DNA of 64,000 nt from Narthecium ossifragum (lineage: Eukaryota; Streptophyta; Magnoliopsida; Dioscoreales; Nartheciaceae). The number at the start of each line of letters is the position of its first letter. Position 1 is the first letter of the stretch. A program made the translations under genes and the position numbers. Under the pieces are notes generated by a model. It was not told the DNA's origin. It did no database searches and was given only the letters and a program-made list of their open reading frames with translations. Shown one piece after another: positions 56,176 through 64,000 of the stretch. Location of the stretch: the NCBI GenBank assembly GCA_963920575.1, contig OY986970.1, positions 21,769,274 through 21,833,273 of the forward strand. Reading direction: 5' to 3'.

Positions 56176-57240
56176 TCATGGTGAAGGTATGCAGATATGC
56201 TTCATCAAAGAATAAAAGAAGTCATTAGCAAACAAAATATGCATAGAACTCGAAATTTTGATACGATCTTTGATGAATGGACGATAGGAATTGGAATGGT
56301 CTTTACTCATAACAAGGTTCTCCTTCTCACAAAGTTCAACTAATGAGGATGATATTAAAGTTAGAATCTTAAACTGAGGCTCTAGACAAGGAATATTGTT
56401 AACACCCTGATCCTCATTATGTTTATCACTAATAGGCACATCATCATCATTCAACTCATCATGTAGAAGTTTAACTTGAAGTTCTCGATAGGGGGTCTCA
56501 CTAATATGCTCATCCTCATTATGATCATTGTAAATAGACATATTATCACCATTCAACTCATTATGAAAAACCAGCAATTTAGCATAACAACCCTCATCAT
56601 CACTATCATAAAAAAGACTTGTTTCATAAGAATGATCGAAATACATATAAGGCCCAGAATGTAAAACTGGGTAGCATTCATTAATTTTATTTTTAGCAGT
56701 CGACAAAACATTATCAATAGCATTATGAACTGGGAAAGCATCACAAGCATTATAGCATGCATCAACATCATTAGAAAGATAAACTTCACCAACATTGTCA
56801 TCACAAACACAGGAACATAATTATTTGCATAATCCTCATTCTCATAATATAAATCGACCATGTGGGCTAGTTGTTCTATTTGTGTCTCTAGTTTCTTAAT
56901 TGATTGATCATTAGAGTTAACATCTCTTCTGATTTTTTCCATCTTCGCATTGATGTTATTCATACTAGCTTTCATGTTGGCAAGTGTACTCATGATTGTG
57001 TCCATAGTCGGGTCAGAGGATGCTTGTGGAGGATATTGCTGTTCAAAACTAGGTTCAAAATTTTGGGCCGGTGTTTCTATGTTCCATGGTTGAACCCTAG
57101 GAGGTAGATAACCATCGAATTGCCAACTAAGGTATGTATGGTTTCTAAAATCCAGATTATAATGGTGGGAATATGAATCATAGGCCAGGTTTGAGCAACC
57201 ATATGTGTCATTAATATTAGCAGGTGCCTATGTCGAGAGC
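56176..57240 (-). pseudogene. Athila-like gag, C-terminal remnant with frameshifts
   Basis: Minus reading shows FRNHTYLSWQFDGYLPPR, then PWNIETPAQNFEPSFEQQYP and MDTIMSTLANMKASMNNINA, followed by SIKKLETQIEQLAHMV. These match the R-NHPNFSW...QP...PP region and the LETQ-GQLA coiled coil at the end of plant Athila/Tat Gag. Frame changes follow near 56850 and 56650; the remaining frame keeps acidic text to 56176. The capsid-like N-terminal part of Gag is deleted. Confidence 0.75.
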
Positions 57241-57584
57241 GTGTGATGTATCACCCGGTGGCATATTATATTCGGTCATGCATGCAAAATCATAGACCAA
57301 AAAGAGAAAAAGAAAACAAATGATTCGGAGGAGAGGACAAAACCCTTAAAACAACGATAGAAACGAAAAATTTTGAATTTAGAAAACTTACCTAACTGCG
57401 CAATTCAGATCGGTTGGTTTGGGGTCCAACCGATCGCTCCAGGCCGCGGGTGAGATGCTTCCTTCAAGAAAAATCCGTTCCAATTCTACAAAAATTCCAG
57501 AAAATTGTCAAAAAAATCCTAAAAAATGTAAAATAAATAATGGGAAAAATAAGAAAGATAAAAACCTAACTAAGAAGAGAAAAC

Positions 57585-58942
57585 TGATTGCTTGCAAACG
57601 TGTCGTTAAATCCGATGCAAACCCAATCAAAAATAGAATTTATAAACCCTTATTCAAAATACTAAACTATGGGGCAGAATAGTGATGAAATACGGGATCG
57701 AAACACAGGAAAATATTGTCAACATAGAAGAATTTAAATCAATCTCAAACATTCTATCTTAAGGTGAAAGAGAAGGTTTTTTATTAACTATGGAATTAAA
57801 TCTAACTAAGAAAGCAATAAAAGGATAGGGATGAATCAATATGAGAAAAACCCAGGGATTACTCAATCCACTCTATTTTCACCTCATGTATTCTCTAGTA
57901 TCCTCTTGTTCTCTAATCTAGACATATGGAATCATGACTTCTTAAGCTCGCATGAATCCCTAAAAGAATGCTCATGTTATCCTACGGCATAGTCTATCTT
58001 CGCTTAGCATAGACTGTCTTTGGACTTAACCTAAGTACAATCTATTTTTGCTTAGCATAAACTATCACAAAGGCACACACAAAAGCGACATTAAAATCAT
58101 CTTAAGAATCTTTACACTTAAGCACCGAATTCAAAGGATCATGCCATAAAAAAGATTACAAGATTTAACTAGAAAAAATACAAGAAGGCTACATTAGAGT
58201 TTCATGAGATCCCTAAGTGAGAGATTACCCACTCATCTTGTGGGTGGAGGCCATGAATTTGGTGAAGAACGCTTGAGATCCCCGGCACATCTCCATCTTC
58301 TTTAGCAAACTTAATCCTCTCTTTTCTCTCTTTGGGAACTCTGATTTTTGGCCAGCAAAAACCCTTTTTATAAGCTAACTCCCGGAATTAGGGTTTTGGG
58401 TTAAGTTGGACTCCTACTACAACTCGGATTTCCTAAATTAATCCTTGTAGCCTATTCCGAGTGCAACTGGGCCCAATCAGTTCGGATTTGGAAAACAAGT
58501 CCAACACGAAAGATGTAAATTAGAAAGTCTTCTATCATATCCCGAAGATTTGATAATATTATGACTTATCTGGAATATTTGAAGAATATGCTCCTGAGCT
58601 TCGATGGACTAGTTTCCTAGCATATGTTTATCTTCATATTCTTCAAAACGGGTATTACTCTGTCAGGAATATCGCAAAGTGTCCAACATTAAAGTTGTAG
58701 ATCTCTGAGTCTTCTAGAATATCCCAAAGTTTTAGATTATTGGTACCTTTGTAAAATATATGGTGAATATATTACTGACGGTCGATGAAGCTGTTTATTT
58801 AGTCATTTTAGCCGAATTTTCTACATTTCTTTTCAAAGCATGATTAAACCTGAAATCAACTAACAAGCTATCAAATGCAACTACTCTCGGCATAATAAAG
58901 CTAAGTTAAGGGGTTGAATCATGAACATTTAGTGACTTATCA
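57585..58942 (-). mobile_element. Solo LTR B in the Athila-like leader, TSD AAAAC
   Basis: Minus ends are TGATAAGTCACTAAATG and TTTGCAAGCAATCA. Flanks AAAAC at 57580-57584 and 58943-58947 match exactly. A TATA-like TTATAAAAAGG lies near 58370. It belongs to a related but distinct family and sits about 40 bp from the host PBS. Confidence 0.92.
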
Positions 58943-58983
58943 AAAACGAGTTAAAAGAAAATCAATTAGTTAACCGTCGAAGT

Positions 58984-59001
58984 TCCCCGGCAACAGCGCC
59001 A
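58984..59001 (-). other. Primer-binding site for tRNA-Asp
   Basis: Minus strand TGGCGCTGTTGCCGGGGA is complementary to the 3' end of plant tRNA-Asp with one mismatch (usual TGGCGCCGTTGCCGGGGA). Use of tRNA-Asp is typical of Athila elements. It sits about 8 bases from the 5' LTR. Confidence 0.9.
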
Positions 59002-59008
59002 AAAATTT

Positions 59009-60387
59009 ATCGCTCGCGAACGTGTTGTTAAAACGTTCAAAACTCAATCAAATATTAAATTTATAATCCTTATTCAATCACTACACTACTGGGTAGAATA
59101 GCGGTGAAGTCGGGAGTCGATCCACAGGGAAAACGTTGGAAATCAAAATCAATTCTCAAAACCCTAAAACTAAGGAAAAGAATCAAAGATAGAATAGAGT
59201 TATCTAAACTAATAAAGAAAAGAAATAAAAGGTTGATCAATTCGAATCAATGGAGTAGTTACTTAGGAATTACTCAATCCGCCCTAGTTTCATTATTAGT
59301 CTTCTCTGGTTATCATCTTGTTCCCTTCTCTCAACATTATGGACCATATGGCTACAAGCTCACATGAATCCCTAAAAGGAACTTAATGTTCCCAACAACA
59401 TAACCTATCTTTGTTTGGCATAGATTGTCGTTGGTCCTACGATTACCTTAAATTATACTACTCCTAATGACCTTGGCACAACCTATCTTCGCGTAGCATA
59501 GCTTTTCTCAAAGGCAAACCAATAACTTCATGAAAACCATATGATAAATCTCTACAATCAATCACAGAAATCATGCAAGACTGAAAGTACGTCAAGGGAA
59601 CTCTGTTCCTTCAACTCTATTAACAATAAAACCATATTTATGAGATAATGCCTTGAGAAGTTCACAAGAATCAAACAAAAGAAAGACCAAAACTACATTA
59701 GGGTTTCATGAATAATCCTAACTATAATAATTAGCAACTCATCTTTTGGATGAATGCCATAGGCTTAGAATATGAAGCTGTCACCATCTGCATCATCGCC
59801 ATCTTCTTTTTCCTTCTCCAAAGATTGTCAAAAAGATAATTATTTTCGGTTGGAACAACCCCTTTATATAGTAGAAACCCTTAATCCCGGAATTAGGAGT
59901 CATAACTGAGGTTAAACTCTAATTTTCCTAAATTCCATATTGATGATGTCATCTGAGCGACCGATCGGACTCATAACCGATCCATCGCTCCAGTTGGTTT
60001 GACTGGGTCTATACTGCCACGTCATTAATTAATTTAAGCCTTTCTCAAAGTCCAGCTTTCATAGATCCAACTTTGTTTCAAAACTGGTGCCAATGTATAC
60101 GGAATCTCACAAAGTCTTCAATAGGAAAGTTGTAAATCTTGAAGTCTTATTTCATATCATAGAATTTCAGAATATTTAGAATTCTGAACAATATCTGATG
60201 ATATATTTGGAAACAATCGATGAAGTAGTCTTTTTGCAGAATTTAGTGATATTTGGCTGAATTTCTTGTATTTCTTCTCAAATCATGATTAAACCTTAAA
60301 TCAACTAACAAACTATTAAATACAACTACTGTAGGCTTAACAAAGGTAATTTAATGGGTTTAATCATGAATATTTAGTGACTCATCA
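59009..60387 (-). repeat. Athila-like 5' LTR
   Basis: Begins TGATGAGTCACTAAATATTC and ends ACACGTTCGCGAGCGATA. TATA box CTATATAAAGGGG near 59865 on the minus strand. About 1.38 kb, matching the 3' LTR after removal of nested LTR D. ACCGATCGG/ACCGATCCATCG motifs at 59960-59990 mirror those at 53298-53330. Confidence 0.88.
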
Positions 60388-60605
60388 AGTCCATAATATC
60401 GGATCGTAAGATCCTACATCCTATGCAATTTAATGAATATAAAAATGATATCCAAAGTTGTAATAAGTTGTTTGTTATATATAAACTTATAACACAAAAA
60501 GGGCATTTCCTAGAATCGAACAACACTAAAAATATGAGATAATCTTCATGCAACAAGTCATCAACTCAGTATTCTTATATGCACATTTTAGGTTTAAATA
60601 AATAA
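60388..60605. other. Right flank of the Athila-like element, probably the rest of the MULE relic
   Basis: After CCATAA the sequence continues CATAATATCGGATCG, which can follow on from the GHN of the zinc knuckle left of the element. It decays into AT-rich sequence with no further protein. Confidence 0.4.
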
Positions 60606-60949
60606 GGCCAAATTACACTTTGATGCGTTATAGTTTCATGGATTAGCAATCTAATACCCTTATCTTCCAAAATCACATAAAACTACCATATAGTTTTAAA
60701 ATCTGTGAATTTAGTTCGGGCCGTCAAACGCCGTCAGGATGAGTCACGAAAAATCACATAAAACAACCCTAGATTATTGCTATAATTCCCTTCGATCATG
60801 GCATATATATGTCAATCATGTTAATTACATAATATCGTAGCATGTGTCCTTCTCTATTCAATTCCTTTGAACTAATGATTGTCTTTTGTTGGATGTTGGT
60901 AGCTTATGTACTTTTCTTCCCTTATCTCGTCATCTTGCTTCTTTAATAT

Positions 60950-62428
60950 ATATATTGGACAATTGACTGATGATCGGGCATGTAGAGACACCTAGGCCTA
61001 GTTGCTTGAATAGGCTCATGCATACTGTATATACTAGAAGTATTAAGGTTAGGTGCGGGCGATGGGTTCGATCACCGATCCGGGGGTCTCGGGTAGCCCA
61101 CATCTAGCCCTAGGACCGGGGTTTGGTTAGTTGAGGATTTAGTAGGGGTGAGCAAAACCGAACCGAATTCCTAGAACCGAACCGAACAATTTGGTTCAGT
61201 TTTTCGGTATATTCGGTTCGGTTTTTCGGTATATTCGTTTCGGTTTGTTTTTTTTTGTTAAAAATTCGGTATTCGGTTTCGGTTTTTATTTTTAAAATTC
61301 GATAAATACCAAAATACCTAAGTTTTTAAAGTTATATACCTTATTTCAGTTCGGTTTTATATTGTAGAGTAAAAAACTACAAATTATTTTGGTTTTTCGG
61401 TTCGGTTCTGTTTTTGCATGAATTCGGTTCGGTTCGGTTTTTAAATTAGTGTATCGAATTAATTCGGTTCGGTTCGGTTCGGTTTTTAATTTGGTGTACC
61501 GAAAATTTTTTGGTATTCGATATTTGATATTTCGGTTTGGTATTTACCGAATACTCACCCCTATGGTTTAGGCGAGATTGTGTTGATATGATATTGTATT
61601 GTATTTGAGGACATTAAGTAGTTGACTTGATCTCCATCATTTGAGGAATAGAGGTCCTATTGTCGCTTTGTCCCAAGGGCCTAAGCGTGGATGTCGAGGT
61701 CCATGACGTGTGTCCCGGTACAAGGGGTGGTGTACGGTGAGAGCTCCGGCGATGCACCGACCCTGGGTTTGGGCTCGTGTTGGCCGCCCCCCTTGTTTCG
61801 CCGCTTGGGTGAGGGTGACCCTATTTAGGGGCCCATTTTGGATCGACGAAGTGTGATGCCTCCAGTGGCACCTTAGACTTAGGATGAAGGACAATACTGT
61901 TGCAGTTTCCCCTTTCTTGAGTGTGACGTAGAGTAGAACCTTACTGGGTATTGTTGCTCACCCTACCTGAGCTGTATCGGCGATGCAAGTTGATGCAGTT
62001 CCTTCTTTCAGGTGTTCTTCTAGAAGGTGGTGTGACATTTCGAGGTGATCGAGAACTTGGAGTTTCGAGGAGTGTTACATAGCTTCCTTATGTTTTATAT
62101 TATGATGTATGGATTGACGTAGAATCTGATGTATTTGAGGACGAAACTGTAAAATTCTTAATTCAGCTGTATTCAAGAAAGTTTGTAATATTCTTTAATG
62201 AAGATTTTGAGAAATATAATAATTAGTTATTTGTTCTAATTCAAATATGGTTAAATCAGTAGTTGTACTTTTATTCTGTATCGAATATATCATGCGCTAG
62301 ACGAAATAGTTGTACAGGTTTCTTGTGATATAAATATAAAGGAGACTCTATCGAATATTTTTTTTAGAAAACAACTTTAGGTGGCTCACGCTTTGACCTG
62401 TATGGGTTTTCTGAGTCGGGGTGTGACA
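60950..62428 (+). mobile_element. LTR X3 (X1/X2-type), 5' part missing or diverged
   Basis: Ends GAGTCGGGGTGTGACA at 62428 as X1 and X2 do. 61060-61130 (GGTCTCGGGTAGCCC, CTAGGACCGGGG) and 61915-61985 (GTAGAACCTTACTGGG, CCTACCTGAGCTG) match X2 at 25140-25240 and 25560-25610. No TGTGAGGACC start was found, so the left limit is uncertain. Confidence 0.65.
61143..61563. mobile_element. hAT MITE nested in LTR X3
   Basis: Ends TAGGGGTGAGCAAAACCG and ACCGAATACTCACCCCTA. Subterminal CGGTTCGGTT repeats fill most of its 421 bp. Flanks GGATTTAG and TGGTTTAG agree at 6 of 8 positions. The left 18 bases match the terminus of the hAT at 12066, so both could be served by the same transposase. Confidence 0.85.
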
Positions 62429-62749
62429 CTCTCTCCCTCCCATATATATCTCTTTCTTCCCACGTCAACAAAGTAGACCAAAACCAATCAAAATTGGAGA
62501 TAACCAATCCAAATGAGCACATTGACCGGTTTTCCGTGACTCATCCTAACGGCCTTTGATGGCATGGACTAAATTGCCAGGTTTTGAATCTATAGGGTAG
62601 TTTTATGTGATTTTAAAAGATGAGGGTATTAGAATGCTAATCTATTAAAATACATGATATTAATGTATAATTTGGCCAATAAATAAATAGTTAACACCAT
62701 ATAGTATTGCTATTTTCATGTTATTTTTAGCTCCTTGAGATACCAAGTA

Positions 62750-63525
62750 TGGCTGTAATCGAGTTGGGCTTTAATCGGGTAGCTCGAGCCCGAGCCCGAC
62801 TATGCTCGAGCTTGAGCCGAGTTCAAACTCCGATTAAGGCTCGGGTCTTTATCGACCTCGAGCCCGATCACCCTCGGGCTTGGCTCCAAAGCTCGCGAGC
62901 TCGGCTAGATTATTTTTTTTTATATAATATAGGGTTTTTTGCATATCGCCTCCTATATTTTAAAGAATTTGTAGAAACCCATTTACATTTTCGTTCATTG
63001 CATTTCACCACCTCTATTATTCATTGGAGTTCAGATCCTTCTTCCTCCACCTTTTGAATTGCGAACGCTAGCATGATCGCCGGTGATGAAGCAAGCAGTC
63101 ATACGAAGAATTTAGTAGAGCACAGAGGAGAGGAAATAATGTCGTATATTTACTAGATGGGTAATTTTGTCAATTTACACAGAAAACTGAGAGAATGGAA
63201 TGACAATTTATCAGAGATGGCTTTTTGCAAATTTAATGAATAATAGAGATGGAGAAATGCAATAAACGAAAATGTAAATGAGTTTCTGTTAATTCTCTAA
63301 AATATAGGTGATGATATGCAAAAAAAAACCCTATAATATAATATATGTATTCATTATATGTATCTATATTGTATAGGAAAGTTCGGCTTCTAGGCTCGCG
63401 AGTCGAGCTCGAATTGAGCTTTGAAGCTCGACTCAAGCTCGAGCCCAACTAAAAGAGCTGAGCTCGAGCTCAAGCAAGCCAGAGCCCAGCTCGGTTTGGC
63501 TTGATTACGGCCCTGATTATATAAG
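62750..63525. mobile_element. hAT-type MITE with GAGCTCG-rich arms
   Basis: TGGCTGTAATCGAGTTGGGC on the left is matched by GCTTGATTACGGCCCTG on the right, with many CTCGAGC/GCTCGAG repeats in both arms. ACCAAGTA at 62742-62749 and 63526-63533 is a candidate 8-bp TSD. It is split by a smaller element. Confidence 0.65.
62930..63333. mobile_element. Small TIR element TAGGGTTTTTTGCATATC
   Basis: Its ends TAGGGTTTTTTGCATATC and GATATGCAAAAAAAACCCTA are near-perfect complements, and the arms match for over 100 bp (AACCCATTTACATTTTCGTT versus AACGAAAATGTAAATGAGTT). Flanks are TATATAATA and TAATATAAT, so the TSD is unclear in AT-rich sequence. No coding sequence. Confidence 0.8.
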
Positions 63526-63755
63526 ACCAAGTACTAGCACAGCATCCACAGACACGGGACACCTACAGACTAGCTGCAATTGCAGCTTAACTGCAGCCAA
63601 AGCTACAGCAGCTGGCCACAAACATAACTGCAGGCCATACCGTCATAGCAAATGGGAAGAAAAAAAAGGAAAAAAGAAAACGAGGAGGAAAGAAAAAGAA
63701 AGTAAGGAACAGGGAAAAAAACGAAGGAGAGAGGAACATCAGAAAAAGGACTCAC

Positions 63756-63809
63756 CTTTGTTGGAGGCATCCGGAAATAGGATGCCAACACCCCAAAAGC
63801 CACGGTCAT
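63756..63809 (-). CDS. Possible first coding exon of a host gene
   Basis: Minus strand: an AAACCCTAACACTAG leader, as in many plant 5' UTRs, then ATG at 63809 reading MTVAFGVLASYFRMPPTK and a good donor (CAAAG/GTGAGT) at 63755, followed by a pyrimidine-rich intron-like stretch. No further exon is identified to the left, and the family is unknown. It could be chance. Confidence 0.25.
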
Positions 63810-64000
63810 ATCTAGTGTTAGGGTTTTGTCGGAGATCACTGAACGTAACTTGATGGCTTTTTAGTGCGGGTCCTAAACCTTATCCGATAAATAACACTTA
63901 TCTGATTAGTAACACTTATCTGATCCTAATCCTGATAAGCATATCTGAATGGTGGTTTCACCAATTTTACGATTTTAATCGTGATTTAAGCCTGACCACA

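Larger units (their letters stand above)
50812..60387 (-). mobile_element. Athila-like LTR retrotransposon, gag-only, with two nested solo LTRs
   Basis: On the minus strand: 5' LTR (60387 to about 59009), PBS, gag remnant, AT-rich non-coding region, polypurine tract, 3' LTR (53729-50812). No protease, reverse transcriptase, RNase H or integrase is seen anywhere between the LTRs, so it is non-autonomous, comparable to TR-GAG elements. Solo LTRs sit in the leader (57585-58942) and in the 3' LTR (51198-52851). CCATAA occurs just outside both ends (50804; 60391), a likely TSD although the LTR tips are degenerate by a few bases. Confidence 0.85.
60606..62677. mobile_element. MULE-type TIR element, TSD AATAAATAA, split by an LTR
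   Basis: Ends GGCCAAATTACACTTTGATG and its diverged complement; arms of about 150 bp (to GATGAGTCACG at 60745 and from 62531). Flanks AATAAATAA at 60597-60605 and 62678-62686 are an exact 9-bp TSD. It encloses an X-family LTR piece and an hAT MITE. Confidence 0.85.

Noticed and set aside
56553..57005. Met/Ile-rich C-terminal part of the 150-codon frame as a membrane protein
   Set aside because: It is gag sequence read after a frameshift; the acidic reading in the neighbouring frame is the original one.
1..64000. CRISPR arrays, bacterial operons or prophage
   Set aside because: Spliced genes, plant transposons and AT-rich intergenic sequence show a plant nuclear genome; no spaced identical repeats of CRISPR type.

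Overview
This is plant nuclear DNA, and almost everything in it is transposable elements nested in one another. I see no intact host gene. The plant assignment rests on RICESLEEPER-type hAT transposase, MuDR-type MULE transposase, Athila-like LTRs primed by tRNA-Asp, GC-rich captured plant gene pieces (BAM/CLV1-like LRR kinase, BIG-like ARF-GEF, CXE carboxylesterase) and an AKR4-type aldo-keto reductase fragment. The GC-rich exon pieces would suit a monocot, but that is a weak inference and the species cannot be named from this window.

Region by region. 1-12066: an hAT transposon on the minus strand, running off the left edge. A 7.9-kb Helitron (630-8564) sits inside its 82-nt intron, so the last transposase exon lies at 551-609, 8 kb from the rest. 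12067-14293: a C-rich minisatellite, then an array of GGAAGTAACTACCA-type repeats that switches orientation halfway. 14294-15421: an hAT-type non-autonomous element with a perfect 8-bp target-site duplication (TSD). 16884-26838: a giant foldback MULE with gene fragments in both arms, interrupted by three solo LTRs. 28659-34968: a second Helitron of the same family, opposite strand, keeping a helicase piece and carrying a recent 1.1-kb MULE. 35546-36961: a small TIR element. 37822-44237: an hAT-like shell holding a carboxylesterase fragment and a 5-kb MULE with two genes (transposase and a GRF-zinc-finger/membrane protein). 44485-46039: an aldo-keto reductase pseudogene. 46168-47270: a foldback MULE. 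47397-50350: a three-level nest (Tourist-like element, hAT element, solo LTR). 50351-60605: a MULE relic split by a gag-only Athila-like retrotransposon (50812-60387), which itself holds two further solo LTRs. 60606-62677: a MULE-type TIR element holding an LTR remnant and a small hAT element. 62750-63525: another nested pair. At the right edge there may be a host 5' exon.

Order of events, read from the nesting: hAT before Helitron 1; the foldback MULE before its solo LTRs; the hAT-like shell before the two-gene MULE; the MULE relic before the Athila-like element, which came before solo LTRs B and D. Many boundaries are supported by direct TSDs (5 bp for LTRs, 8 bp for hAT, 9 bp for MULEs, A/T for Helitrons). 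Several autonomous elements are near-intact but carry only one to three visible lesions. I found no rRNA, tRNA or CRISPR.
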